From contig DLGC01000021.1 of assembly GCA_002482525.1 (NCBI GenBank), positions 1 to 64,000 of the forward strand: 64,000 nt of DNA. The letters are read 5' to 3'. This document shows positions 15,919 through 25,068 of this stretch, piece by piece. Source of the DNA: Propionibacteriaceae bacterium UBA7704 (GTDB lineage: Bacteria; Actinomycetota; Actinomycetes; Propionibacteriales; Propionibacteriaceae). How positions within the stretch are numbered: position 1 is the stretch's first letter; every line of letters starts with the position of its first letter. A program made the translations under genes and the position numbers. The notes under the pieces were generated by a model. It saw only the letters and a program-made list of their open reading frames with translations, searched no databases and was not told where the DNA came from.

Positions 15919-18681
15919 TCAGGAATCACCACCGACGGCGCCGCTGCTGCCGGCGGTGACGTCGTCCAGGCGATACATCTGGGCTGCCTTCAGCGGCCAG
16001 GCCGGATCGACCTCGCCGTCAGCGGCGAGCTGCTGCAGCGTCCGCACCGCGATGGAGGGCCCATCGATGCCGAAGAAGCGACGCGCCGCCGCACGGGTGT
16101 CGGAGAACCCGAACCCGTCGGCACCCAGCGAGACAAACCGGCCCGGTACCCAGTTCTGGATCTGGTCGGGCACCCCACGCATGTAGTCCGAAACCGCCAC
16201 CACCGGGCCCGGACGCCCGGACAGCTTCTGCGTGACCCACGGCTGTCGAGCCTCCTGCTCGGGATGACGGAATCGCTGTTGATCCACTGCCAGACCATCG
16301 CGGCGCAGTTCGTTCCAACTCGTCACGCTCCAAACATCGGCCACCACACCGAAGTCGCGCTTCAACAACTCCTGAGCCTCCAGAGCCCAGGGAACGGCCA
16401 CCCCGGACGCCAGCAGCTGGGCGCGTTTCGCATCGGGATTCACACCCTCGAAGCTGCCTTCGGCCAGCAGGTACATACCGCGCAGGATGCCGTCGACATC
16501 GACACCCTCAGGCTCGGCGGGCTGCACCATCGGCTCGTTGTAGACCGTCAGGTAGTAGATGACGTCTTCGGGGTTCTCGCCGTACATCCGACGCAACCCA
16601 TCGGCCATGATGTGCGCGATCTCGTAGGCATAGGCGGGATCGTAAGCCACCACCGACGGGTTGGTTGCCGCCAACTGATGGCTGTGGCCATCCATGTGCT
16701 GGGTCCCCTCACCGGTCAGCGTGGTGCGTCCGGCGGTGGCACCGATCAGGAAGCCTCGAGCCAACTGGTCAGCGGCGGCCCACAGCGCATCACCGGTGCG
16801 CTGGAAGCCGAACATCGAATAGAACACGTAGATCGGAATCATCGGCACACCGTGAGTGGCATACGAGCTACCCACCGCGGTGAACGCGGCCACCGAGCCG
16901 GCCTCGTTGATTCCCATGTGCAGGATCTGGCCCTGCTTGCTCTCGCGGTAGGCCAGCATCAGGTCGTTGTCGACCGGGGTGTAGTTCTGGCCGTGTGGGG
17001 AGTAGATCTTCAGCGTCGGGAACAGCGAGTCCATTCCGAAGGTGCGCGCCTCGTCCGGGATGATCGGCACCACATGGGAGGCGAACCCCTTGTCGCGCAT
17101 CAGATCCTTCAGCAAACGCACCCAGGCCATGGTGGTGGCCACCGGTTGATTGCCCGAACCCTTCTTTGCGACTTCGTAGGCCTTGGCATCAGGCAGTGAC
17201 AACGGCGCGGGATTGGTGCGACGCTCTGGCACCCAGCCTCCCAACGCCCGACGGCGCTCCAACGCGTACTGCACGCGCTCGTCATCGGCGCCGGGGTTCA
17301 CATACGGCGGCTGGTAGGGGTTCTCCTCCAACACGGCGTCGGTGATGGGCATGTCGAGCCGATCGCGGAACTGCTTGAGATCGTCCAGCGCCAGCTTCTT
17401 CATCTGATGGGTGGCGTTGCGTCCAGCGAAGTGCGAACCCAGGAAGTAGCCCTTGATGCTGTGAGCTAACACCACCGTCGGAGCCCCGGTGAACGCGGTG
17501 GCTGCGGCGTAGGCGGCATAGACCTTGTTGAAGTCGTGGCCACCGCGGGCCAGCTTCCAGATCCGCTCGTCGGACCAATCGGCCACCATCGCAGCCGTGC
17601 GGGGATCCCGATTGAAGAAGTGCTCACGGACGTAGGCACCGTCATTGGCCTTGTAGGTCTGGTAGTCGCCATCGGTGGTGACGTTCATCAGATTGACCAA
17701 GGCACCATCGGTGTCGGCGGCGAGCAGCGGATCCCAGCCGCGACCCCACACGACTTTGATCACATTCCAGCCGGCCCCGCGGAAGAAGCTCTCCAGCTCC
17801 TGCATGATCTTGCCGTTGCCGCGGACCGGTCCGTCCAGGCGCTGCAGATTGCAGTTGACGACGAAGGTCAGGTTGTCCAGACCCTCGTAGGCGGCCAGCT
17901 GCAAGGCGCCGCGGCTTTCCACCTCATCCATCTCACCGTCACCGAGGAAGGCCCACACCCGCTGTTGGGAAGTGTCCTTGATACCGCGGTTGGCCAGATA
18001 CTTGTTGAACTGGGCCTGATAGATGGCGTTGATCGGCCCCAGACCCATCGACACCGTCGGGAACTCCCAGAAGCTCGGCATCTGATGCGGGTGCGGATAG
18101 GACGGCAGCGCCCGTACCTGTCCGTCAACGAGGTGGCTCTTCTCCTGGCGGAAGCCGTCCAGATCAAGCTCGCTGAGGCGTCCTTCCAGGAAGGCTCGCG
18201 AATACATGCCCGGGCTGGCGTGGCCTTGGAAGAAGACCTGATCGCCGCCACCGGGATGGTCCTTGCCGCGGAAGAAATGGTTGAAGCCCACCTCGTACAG
18301 CGTCGAGGCGGAGGCATAGGTGGAGATGTGACCGCCCACACCCACACCGGGACGCTGGGCGCGATGAACCATGATCGCGGCATTCCAGCGCACCAAACGT
18401 CGGAAGCGACGCTCCAGATCCACGTCGCCGGGATAGGCCGGCTCGACGTCGGCGGGAATGGTGTTGACGTAATCGGTGGCGGTAAGCGCCGGCAAGTCGA
18501 GATGCTTGGTGCGCGCCTCTTCCAGCAGCTTGAGCATCACATAGCGTGCGCGGTTCAATCCGTCGGTGTCGACCATGGAATCCAGGGACGCCAACCACTC
18601 CGAGGTTTCCTCGGGGTCGGTGTCGGGCAGGTTCGTCGGCAATCCGTTCGGGATCATTTCGACTGAGTCGCGTCGGGCCAC
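15919..18681 (-). CDS. aceE: Pyruvate dehydrogenase E1 component (homodimeric type)
   Basis: The 920-residue thiamine-diphosphate enzyme decarboxylates pyruvate and passes the acetyl group to the lipoyl domain of E2, feeding acetyl-CoA to the TCA cycle and to the fatty acid operon nearby. Typical AceE segments are GGHISTYASASTLYEVGFNHFF near residue 115, the ThDP-binding GDGEMDE (about 248) and the C-terminal PDEARTFGMDSLFP. Length fits the single-chain E1 of Actinobacteria and Gammaproteobacteria. The start is GTG at 18681. The E2 and E3 genes are not in the window. Confidence 0.96.
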   Translation of the reverse strand: MARRDSVEMIPNGLPTNLPDTDPEETSEWLASLDSMVDTDGLNRARYVMLKLLEEARTKHLDLPALTATDYVNTIPADVEPAYPGDVDLERRFRRLVRWNAAIMVHRAQRPGVGVGGHISTYASASTLYEVGFNHFFRGKDHPGGGDQVFFQGHASPGMYSRAFLEGRLSELDLDGFRQEKSHLVDGQVRALPSYPHPHQMPSFWEFPTVSMGLGPINAIYQAQFNKYLANRGIKDTSQQRVWAFLGDGEMDEVESRGALQLAAYEGLDNLTFVVNCNLQRLDGPVRGNGKIMQELESFFRGAGWNVIKVVWGRGWDPLLAADTDGALVNLMNVTTDGDYQTYKANDGAYVREHFFNRDPRTAAMVADWSDERIWKLARGGHDFNKVYAAYAAATAFTGAPTVVLAHSIKGYFLGSHFAGRNATHQMKKLALDDLKQFRDRLDMPITDAVLEENPYQPPYVNPGADDERVQYALERRRALGGWVPERRTNPAPLSLPDAKAYEVAKKGSGNQPVATTMAWVRLLKDLMRDKGFASHVVPIIPDEARTFGMDSLFPTLKIYSPHGQNYTPVDNDLMLAYRESKQGQILHMGINEAGSVAAFTAVGSSYATHGVPMIPIYVFYSMFGFQRTGDALWAAADQLARGFLIGATAGRTTLTGEGTQHMDGHSHQLAATNPSVVAYDPAYAYEIAHIMADGLRRMYGENPEDVIYYLTVYNEPMVQPAEPEGVDVDGILRGMYLLAEGSFEGVNPDAKRAQLLASGVAVPWALEAQELLKRDFGVVADVWSVTSWNELRRDGLAVDQQRFRHPEQEARQPWVTQKLSGRPGPVVAVSDYMRGVPDQIQNWVPGRFVSLGADGFGFSDTRAAARRFFGIDGPSIAVRTLQQLAADGEVDPAWPLKAAQMYRLDDVTAGSSGAVGGDS

Positions 18682-18737
18682 GGTGGAGCCTTTCCGGAGG
18701 GGGAACGCAGGTCATTGCGTTTGTCAGACCATACTGA

Positions 18738-18753
18738 TTGTGTCTCAACACAA
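18738..18753. promoter_or_regulatory. Inverted repeat in the aceE upstream region
   Basis: TTGTGT-CTCA-ACACAA is a perfect 6-bp inverted repeat lying 57-72 bases before the aceE start, in the divergent region shared with the DUF1801 gene. The TGT...ACA form is common for GntR-type and related operators. No regulator can be named from the sequence. Confidence 0.4.
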
Positions 18754-18824
18754 CCCTGCAACCGGCCAAACTCATTCCTCGGCACCGCTGGCATCAGCAC
18801 TTCCTACCCCTAGGATTCGTATCC

Positions 18825-19175
18825 ATGACGACCTTTGCGGACCTCATTGGTGAGGCCGGCGACGCCGGGCCGACGCTGGCGGCAGTGCTGGCGGTGGCGC
18901 GCGCAGAGGTCCCCGGAACCGAGGAGGGCACCAGCTACGGTGTCCCCGCCCTGCACTACGCCGGCCAGCCTTTGTTGGGCCTCGCTCGCAACGCCAAGGG
19001 CTTCGCGCTATACCCGTTCAGCGGCGGCATCCTCGCCGAACTCGGGACCGATCTGTCGGCATTCCGCGTGTCCAAAGGGTCACTCGGCTTCGATCACGGC
19101 CAGCAGGTCCCTTCCGAGGTCGTCATCGCGATAGTCCGCGCACGACGAGCCGAGATCGACGAGGGGCACTCATGA
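18825..19175 (+). CDS. DUF1801 (YdhG-like) protein
   Basis: The 116-residue protein matches the DUF1801 / YdhG fold: VPALHYAGQPLLGLARNAKG, FALYPFSGGI, and SKGSLGFDHGQQVPSEVV. Some members have been called iron chaperones by analogy with frataxin, but this is weakly supported. The ATG at 18825 is preferred because the upstream extension has no family similarity. Its stop overlaps the next gene's start (ATGA), so it is coupled to the PucR-type regulator. Confidence 0.78.
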   Translation: MTTFADLIGEAGDAGPTLAAVLAVARAEVPGTEEGTSYGVPALHYAGQPLLGLARNAKGFALYPFSGGILAELGTDLSAFRVSKGSLGFDHGQQVPSEVVIAIVRARRAEIDEGHS

Positions 19176-20365
19176 ATTCCCCCGAACTCAGTACCGAACA
19201 GCCGTGGTGGCCCAGTCCCGAAGCGCGACAGACCATCGCTGCGAGGCTGTCGGATGCCGCGGCCGAACTGACCACAGCAGCCATGGCCCGGATCGCCGAG
19301 CAGCACCCCTGGTTCAGCGGTCTGGAAGCCGAGCACCGCTCCTGGGTCACCGTGGTGGCCCGCTCGGGTATCGACGGATTCATCCACTGGTTCGGCTCGG
19401 GAGGACAGGGTGATCCCGGCGCCCTCTTCGCTGCGGCGCCGCGGGCCCTGACCCGACGCGTCAGCCTGAACCAGACCGTGGACCTGGTGCTCACCACCAT
19501 CGAGACCGTCGAGGGCCAGATCGCCGACCTGCCTGAGGAACAGCAGCTTCCGCTGCGGGTCGGCATTCTGCGCTACTCCCGCGAAGTGGCCTTTGCCGCA
19601 GCGCGGGTCTATGCCCGTGCCGCCGAGATTCGCGGAGCTTGGGACGCCCGGCTGGAAGCCATGGTCGTCGACGCCATCGTGCGCGGCGATGCCGACGAAT
19701 CGGTGGTCTCCCGCGCTTCAACCCTGGGGTGGGTGTCCCCCAGCCCCGGCGTCTGTGTCGTCATCGGTTCGGTGCCGGAGGATCCCGGCTCAGCGGTCGA
19801 GGCGATCCGAGCCGCCGCCTCCGGTCGTGGCATGGATCTGCTCGCCGCACCACAGGGTGAGCGTCTGGTCCTGGTGATCGGCACGAGCTGCACCACCGCC
19901 GAGGAACTGGTCACCCAAGTCACCGAGTTCGCCGATGAGTTCGGCGCAGGCCAGGTGGTGGTCGGCCCGATCGTCGCCAGCCTCATGGACGCCTCACGCA
20001 GCGCTCGGGCGGCCATGTCTGGGCTACGCGCCGTGCGCGCCTGGCCGGAAGCACCCCGCACGATCGCGGCCGAGCGGCTACTCCCGGAGCGGGCGCTGGC
20101 CGGGGACGGGCACGCCCGTCGCGCCCTGGCCGTGGAGCTATTCCAGCCATTGGTCGCCGCTGGTGGTGACCTGGTTGCGACGCTGACGGCCTACTTCGCC
20201 AACTCCGGGTCCATCGAAGCGACGGCCCGCGAACTGTTCGTGCACGCCAACACGGTGCGCTACCGGTTGCGCCGCGTCGTCGAGGTGACCGGGTATTCAC
20301 CAACGGACTCTCGCGACGCCTATGCGTTGCGCCTGGCGCTCACGCTCGGGCGCCTCCTAACCTGA
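19172..20365 (+). CDS. PucR/CdaR-type regulator of fatty acid synthesis (FasR-like)
   Basis: The 397-residue protein has a central GGDEF-like/CdaR region and a C-terminal PucR-type helix-turn-helix (SIEATARELFVHANTVRYRL followed by RRVVEVTGYSP). In Streptomyces coelicolor the protein in the same position, FasR, activates the fabD-fabH-acpP-fabF operon. The identical neighbourhood here, with fabD starting 133 bases downstream, makes the same role likely. It is translationally coupled to the DUF1801 gene in front. Confidence 0.88.
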   Translation: MNSPELSTEQPWWPSPEARQTIAARLSDAAAELTTAAMARIAEQHPWFSGLEAEHRSWVTVVARSGIDGFIHWFGSGGQGDPGALFAAAPRALTRRVSLNQTVDLVLTTIETVEGQIADLPEEQQLPLRVGILRYSREVAFAAARVYARAAEIRGAWDARLEAMVVDAIVRGDADESVVSRASTLGWVSPSPGVCVVIGSVPEDPGSAVEAIRAAASGRGMDLLAAPQGERLVLVIGTSCTTAEELVTQVTEFADEFGAGQVVVGPIVASLMDASRSARAAMSGLRAVRAWPEAPRTIAAERLLPERALAGDGHARRALAVELFQPLVAAGGDLVATLTAYFANSGSIEATARELFVHANTVRYRLRRVVEVTGYSPTDSRDAYALRLALTLGRLLT

Positions 20366-20412
20366 CGAAAGTAACAACAGGCTCCCCAGGAAGGCCGCCC
20401 ACAGTCCAGGCC

Positions 20413-20436
20413 TTTTGTAGGTTTCCCACAAACTAC
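20413..20436. promoter_or_regulatory. Candidate FasR operator / fab operon promoter region
   Basis: Two overlapping inverted repeats lie 63-86 bases before fabD: TTTGT (20414-20418) with ACAAA (20428-20432), and GTAG (20417-20420) with CTAC (20433-20436). They fall in the only sizeable gap between the FasR-like gene and its expected target operon. Assignment as operator is inference from position and symmetry. Confidence 0.45.
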
Positions 20437-20498
20437 GACTACTGATTTTCGTCGCGTCCGACGCCACGTACCGCCCCGAAATTCGACAGGGTTGAGCC

Positions 20499-21707
20499 GT
20501 GCTCGCAATCGTTGCGCCCGGTCAGGGTGCCCAGACCCCTGGCTTCCTCGCTCCGTGGTTGACCGAGTCTCGCTTCGCAGATCGCCTCAACTGGCTATCC
20601 ACGGTTGCCGAACTCGATCTCACCCACTTCGGAACACAAGCCGATGCCGAGACCATTCGCGATACCGCTATCGCCCAACCCCTTCTGGTGGCGGCCGGCC
20701 TGCTGACTGCTTTGGAACTGTTTCCGCATCCTGCCGACGGCTTCCAGCGAACCGGCGTGGTCGCCGGCCATAGTGTCGGCGAAATCACTGCTGCCGCCGC
20801 TGTCGGCGTCCTCAGCGCTGAGCAGGCCATGGTCCTGGTGCGCGAGCGTGGACGCCAGATGGCCGCAGCCAGCGCCACGCGACCCACCTCGATGATGGCT
20901 GTCGTCGGCGGCAACACCGCCGAGGTTCTCGCCGCGATCGAGGCCCAGGGCCTCACCGCGGCCAACAACAACGGCAGCGGACAGATCGTGGCCGCCGGCA
21001 CCGTGGAGCAACTCGCCGGGCTGCAAGCCAATCCACCTGCTCGCGCCCGACTGATCCAGCTTTCCGTAGCCGGCGCCTTCCACACCGTGCACATGGAGCC
21101 CGCGGTGGCCCACCTGGACCGACTGGCTCGCGCCATCACCACCCAGGATCCGCGCACCCGCCTGTTGTCCAACGCTGACGGCCAAGTCGTCCAATCCGGC
21201 AGCGAGTACCTCAAGCGTCTGGTGAAGCAGGTAGCCAACCCGGTGCGTTGGGATCTGTGCATGCAGACGATGGCCGACCTGGGTATCACCGGCCTGTTGG
21301 AACTGCCGCCGGCCGGCACCCTGACCGGAATCGCCAAGCGCAATCTCAAGGGTGTGGAACTGTTCAGTCTCAACACTCCCGACCAGATCCCGGCCGCCCA
21401 GGAGTTCGTCGCCAAGCACGGTGACGACGCCTCTGTCAGCCTGCAGAACGCCACACCGTCCTGGATGCTGGTGGTTTCCCCCGGCAAGGGCGAGTTCCGA
21501 GCCCACGAGGGCATCGACGTCGGTGTTCGTCTCGACGCCGGGGACGCCATTGGAACCGTGACGAACCCGCGCGACACCATTACGGTGGGCCTGTCCCACC
21601 CCGGAACGATCACCGAATGGTTGGTGGAGGACGGCGATCCAGTCGCCCCCGGCCAGCCCCTGATTCGGTTCTACCCAGTCCACGACTCTTCGGGAGCCCT
21701 TTCATGA
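20499..21707 (+). CDS. fabD: Malonyl-CoA:ACP transacylase FabD with a C-terminal biotinyl/lipoyl-like domain
   Basis: Residues 1 to about 305 form a complete malonyltransferase: N-terminal APGQGAQTPG, nucleophile Ser92 in GHSVGE and catalytic His195 in GAFH. It loads malonyl groups onto ACP. Unusually, residues about 318-402 add a domain with the biotinyl/lipoyl carrier rhythm (DVGVRLDAGDAIGTV, then GTITEWLVEDGDPVAPGQPL). The modified-lysine hairpin normally reading AMKM is replaced by NPRDTI, so no biotin or lipoyl attachment is expected. Most FabD proteins are about 310 residues. The start is a GTG, and the stop overlaps fabH (ATGA). Confidence 0.94.
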   Translation: MLAIVAPGQGAQTPGFLAPWLTESRFADRLNWLSTVAELDLTHFGTQADAETIRDTAIAQPLLVAAGLLTALELFPHPADGFQRTGVVAGHSVGEITAAAAVGVLSAEQAMVLVRERGRQMAAASATRPTSMMAVVGGNTAEVLAAIEAQGLTAANNNGSGQIVAAGTVEQLAGLQANPPARARLIQLSVAGAFHTVHMEPAVAHLDRLARAITTQDPRTRLLSNADGQVVQSGSEYLKRLVKQVANPVRWDLCMQTMADLGITGLLELPPAGTLTGIAKRNLKGVELFSLNTPDQIPAAQEFVAKHGDDASVSLQNATPSWMLVVSPGKGEFRAHEGIDVGVRLDAGDAIGTVTNPRDTITVGLSHPGTITEWLVEDGDPVAPGQPLIRFYPVHDSSGALS

Positions 21708-22696
21708 CGCTCAAAGCCAGCACCGGCGCGCCCTTCGCCCGCATCTACTCGGTCGGTTCGGCCACTCCGTCGCGAGTGATCGACAACGAGTACCTGTGCC
21801 AGTTCATCGATTCCTCCGATGAGTGGATCACGCAACGCACCGGCATCTCGGAGCGCCGCTGGGTCGCCGAGGACGAGAACATCGAAACCCTGTCGGTCGC
21901 AGCGGCCACCAGCGCCCTGGATCGTTCCGGCGTCGCCCGCGATCAGATCGATGCGGTCATCGTGGCCACGATCTCGCACTACTACCAGACCCCGGCGTTG
22001 GCCCCGAAGCTGGCAGGCCTGCTCGGTCTCGGTGATGTGGCCGCCTACGACATCTCTGCGGCCTGCGCAGGCTTCAGCTATGCCGTCGCGCAGGCTGAAG
22101 CCCTGGTGCGCGGCGGCCAGGCCCACTACGTGCTCGTCGTGGCCGGTGAGACCATCTCTGATATCACCGATCTCACCGATCGCGGTACGGCCTTCCTCTT
22201 CGGCGATGGCGCCGGCGCAGTCGTGGTCGGCCCCAGCCAGACCAACGGAATCGGTCCGGTGGTCTGGGGATCCGACGGCGACCAGTACGACGCAATCTGG
22301 ATGGACCAGGGCATCGCCGACGCGGTCGCGTCCGGTACCTTCCCCACCATCCGCATGGACGGGCAGGCCGTATTCAAGTGGGCCACCAGCTACATCGCCC
22401 AAGCCACCCGCCGCTGTCTGGACGAAGCCGGGATCACCCCTGATGAGCTGGATGTGTTCATCCCCCATCAGGCCAACAACCGAATCACCGACACCCTGTT
22501 GCGCTACCTCAAGCTGCCTGAGCACGTCGTGGTCGCACGCACTATCAAGACGCTGGGCAACAACTCAGCAGCCACCATTCCGATGGCGATGGACGCCCTG
22601 CTGAGCAGCGGCGAGGCCACCTCCGGTCAGACCGCGTTGATCATCGGATTCGGCGCCGGCCTGGTCTACTCCGGCCAAGTCATCACCCTGCCCTGA
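21704..22696 (+). CDS. fabH: 3-oxoacyl-ACP synthase III
   Basis: FabH condenses an acyl-CoA primer with malonyl-ACP to start fatty acid synthesis. The 330-residue protein has the catalytic Cys121 (ISAACAGFSYA), His255 (FIPHQANNRI) and Asn (LGNNSAATIP), as well as the family segment DEWITQRTGISERR. The start is the ATG that overlaps the fabD stop by three bases. In Actinobacteria FabH often prefers branched primers, but the sequence alone does not decide this. Confidence 0.95.
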   Translation: MTLKASTGAPFARIYSVGSATPSRVIDNEYLCQFIDSSDEWITQRTGISERRWVAEDENIETLSVAAATSALDRSGVARDQIDAVIVATISHYYQTPALAPKLAGLLGLGDVAAYDISAACAGFSYAVAQAEALVRGGQAHYVLVVAGETISDITDLTDRGTAFLFGDGAGAVVVGPSQTNGIGPVVWGSDGDQYDAIWMDQGIADAVASGTFPTIRMDGQAVFKWATSYIAQATRRCLDEAGITPDELDVFIPHQANNRITDTLLRYLKLPEHVVVARTIKTLGNNSAATIPMAMDALLSSGEATSGQTALIIGFGAGLVYSGQVITLP

Positions 22697-22748
22697 TTTT
22701 CCGGCATCGCCGGTGAGCAGCACCCAAGAAGAAATGAAGGAGAACCCA

Positions 22749-22991
22749 ATGGCCACCACTGAAGAAATCCGCGTTCAGCTCGCCGAGCTGGTCAACGAGG
22801 TTGCCGGCGTCCCGGTTGAGGATGTTCAACTGGACAAGTCTTTCGTCGATGATCTCGACGTGGACAGCCTGGCGATGGTCGAGATCCTCGTCGGCTGCGA
22901 CGAGAAGTTCGGCGTCACCATTCCTGACGAGGAGTCCAAGAACCTCAAGACCGTGGGCGACGCCGTTGCCTACATCGAAGCTCATAGCTGA
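22749..22991 (+). CDS. acpP: Acyl carrier protein
   Basis: The 80-residue acidic protein carries the phosphopantetheine site Ser40 in DVDSLAMVE and the usual four-helix pattern. It holds the growing acyl chain for all FAS II enzymes. The ATG at 22749 is preceded by AAGGAG at a good distance; longer in-frame starts upstream lack that support. It lies between fabH and fabF as in other Actinobacteria. Confidence 0.96.
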   Translation: MATTEEIRVQLAELVNEVAGVPVEDVQLDKSFVDDLDVDSLAMVEILVGCDEKFGVTIPDEESKNLKTVGDAVAYIEAHS

Positions 22992-23007
22992 CCCACCCCT
23001 GCGTGGC

Positions 23008-23044
23008 GGGCTTGTCGAGACCATCGTTGGGGATCGACAAGCTC
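23008..23044 (+). terminator. Hairpin between acpP and fabF, possible attenuator
   Basis: GCTTGTCGA (23010-23018) and TCGACAAGC (23034-23042) form a perfect 9-bp stem around a 15-base loop, extendable by two more pairs including one G-T. It lies in the 148-base gap after acpP, with no T-run. Partial termination or mRNA end-protection here would leave more acpP than fabF transcript, which would suit the higher demand for ACP. That role is inference. Confidence 0.45.
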
Positions 23045-23139
23045 CAGCAGCACCTTCGGCCGACCAGCCCCGGCCGAGACTTCCTTACCCGGTCCTGCCC
23101 TGAAACGCCGGAACCAACCTCTACCTCCATCGGAGCACC

Positions 23140-24402
23140 ATGACTGAGATCGTGATCACTGGAATGGGAGCCACCACACCCCTGGGTGGCGACCTGGCCT
23201 CGACGTGGGCGGGCATGCTGGCCGGCCGCTCCGGCGTCAGCCGACTCACCGACGAGTGGGTCGATGAGCTCCCGGTGAAGATCGCAGCCCGCGCCGCGGT
23301 CGATCCCGCCGAGATCATCGACCGGGTCAAGGCACGGCGTTTGGATCGCTCCACCCAGCTGGCGCTCGTCGCGGCGCGGGAGGCCTGGACCGATGCCGGC
23401 TTCGAGTGGGACGCCGAGGACAGCGGCCAGATCGACTCCAACACCCTGCTGGTCTCCCTGGCCAGCGGAATCGGCGGCCTTCATTCTCTGCTGAACAACT
23501 GGGACAACCACCGCGACAAGGGCTACCGACGGGTCAGCCCGTTCACAATTCCGATGCTGATGGCGAATGCTCCGGCCTCCAATGTCGGCATTCAGATTCA
23601 CGCCAAGGCCGGGATTCACGCGCCGGTCTCGGCGTGCGCCTCCTCCAATGAGGCCATTTCGTTGGCGATCGACCAGATTCGTCTGGGCCGCGCCGAAGTC
23701 GCTGTCGTCGGCGGCACCGAGTCGACCATCCACCCGCTGCCGCTGGCCGCATTCGGGCAGATGCAGGCACTCAGCCGCCGCAATGACGAGCCAGAGCGTG
23801 CGTCCCGGCCCTGGGACAAGGGTCGCGATGGATTCGTGATGGGTGAGGGCGCTGCGGTCATGGTGATCGAAACCCTCGAACATGCCCAGGCCCGCGGCGC
23901 CAAGATCTACGGCACCCTGGCCGGCTCGGGTATCAGCGCCGACAGCTTCGACATGGTGCTGCCCGACCCCAGTGGTGCCGGTCAAGGCGCTGCCATGACC
24001 AAGGCGCTACGAAATGCGTCCCTGACGCCTGCCGATATCAACCACGTCAACGCCCACGGCACCTCGACGCCGCAGGGCGACATCACCGAGGCGAACTCCG
24101 TGCGAGCCGCCTTCGGCGCAGACACCGATCACGTGGTGGTGACCTCCACCAAGTCGATGACCGGACACCTCTTGGGCGGCGCCGGTGCACTGGAAACCAT
24201 CGCCACCGTGATGGCCCTGCACGACCGCCTGGTTCCGCCGACCATCAATCTGGAGGACCCCGAGGACGGCCTGCCGATCGATGTTGCAGCGAACACAGCT
24301 CGCCCGTTGCCGGACGGCGATCTCGCCGCGCTGAACAACTCCTTCGGTTTCGGCGGGGCCAATGTGGCCGTCGCCGTCACCAACGCCAACCAGACCCGCT
24401 GA
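23140..24402 (+). CDS. fabF: 3-oxoacyl-ACP synthase II
   Basis: The 420-residue condensing enzyme elongates acyl-ACP with malonyl-ACP. Catalytic residues are Cys166 (VSACASSNEA), His in VNAHGTSTPQGD (near residue 307), and His in SMTGHLLGGAGALE (near 344). The glycine-rich C-terminal loop (NNSFGFGGANV) is present. It closes the fabD-fabH-acpP-fabF operon and converges on the DUF3145 gene. Confidence 0.96.
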   Translation: MTEIVITGMGATTPLGGDLASTWAGMLAGRSGVSRLTDEWVDELPVKIAARAAVDPAEIIDRVKARRLDRSTQLALVAAREAWTDAGFEWDAEDSGQIDSNTLLVSLASGIGGLHSLLNNWDNHRDKGYRRVSPFTIPMLMANAPASNVGIQIHAKAGIHAPVSACASSNEAISLAIDQIRLGRAEVAVVGGTESTIHPLPLAAFGQMQALSRRNDEPERASRPWDKGRDGFVMGEGAAVMVIETLEHAQARGAKIYGTLAGSGISADSFDMVLPDPSGAGQGAAMTKALRNASLTPADINHVNAHGTSTPQGDITEANSVRAAFGADTDHVVVTSTKSMTGHLLGGAGALETIATVMALHDRLVPPTINLEDPEDGLPIDVAANTARPLPDGDLAALNNSFGFGGANVAVAVTNANQTR

Positions 24403-24452
24403 GGGTCGTCGCGGCTGCCGCCGTGGTTCGAGTCTGAGGAGCTACGGCGCGA

Positions 24453-24947
24453 TCAGCCGACGTGCAGCCAGCGCACCGGTGCGCCTTCGGCGGCCTGCCG
24501 GAACGTTTCCAGTTCGCTGTCCCAGTCGGTGCCCAGCAGGGCGTAGATCGACTCGCTGAGTGGCTTTCGACCCAAGGCGTCGGCAAGGACAGCCTGCTTG
24601 AGCCGTTCCTCGTGAATGAGGATGTCGCCGTGCGGACCCATGGTGGCTGAAAAGACGCCGAGTCGTGGCGTGAAAGCCCATCGGGTACCTTCGCCGCCGG
24701 GCACTGCTTCCTCGGTGACCTCGAAGCGAACCCGTTCGCAACTGCGCAGCGCGCTCGCGAGGTCGGCACCGGTACCGACCGGACCGGTCCAGGAGTAGTC
24801 GGCACGCAAGGTGCGGTGTTCGGCGAGTTGCCAGGTCCAGTCGAGTTCGATGCGGTGGCCGAGAACGGCGCCGACCGCCCACTCCAGGTGTGGGCGTAGC
24901 GCAACAGGCGCGGAGTGAATCGTCATGATCCCGCGCGTGTTATTCAT
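24453..24947 (-). CDS. DUF3145 family protein
   Basis: The 164-residue protein fits the actinobacterial DUF3145 family: HSAPVALRPHLEWAVGAVLG near the N-terminus, RFEVTEEAVPGGEGTRWAFT, MGPHGDILIHEERL, and the ending EGAPVRWLHVG. The family is commonly found next to the FAS II operon and has no known function. The ATG at 24947 follows a GGGGGA; the frame is open further but without similarity. Confidence 0.85.
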   Translation of the reverse strand: MNNTRGIMTIHSAPVALRPHLEWAVGAVLGHRIELDWTWQLAEHRTLRADYSWTGPVGTGADLASALRSCERVRFEVTEEAVPGGEGTRWAFTPRLGVFSATMGPHGDILIHEERLKQAVLADALGRKPLSESIYALLGTDWDSELETFRQAAEGAPVRWLHVG

Positions 24948-25068
24948 GGTGTCCCCCGATCCGGTTGAGATTTGCCTTCCCCAGCGATCTCTTCCGTTAT
25001 CGGTTGTGGCCATTGTGCCCTAGCCGACGGGCCTCGGCTACCCCGACTCGCCCGCGACCGGTCGCGGC

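Noticed and set aside
17536..18666. Long open frame antisense to aceE
   Set aside because: It is a mirror of the aceE codon pattern in a high-GC genome; the aceE protein is complete and well conserved.
20499..21707. FabD as a biotin-carrying enzyme
   Set aside because: The AMKM lysine position is replaced by NPRDTI, so biotin or lipoate attachment is not expected.
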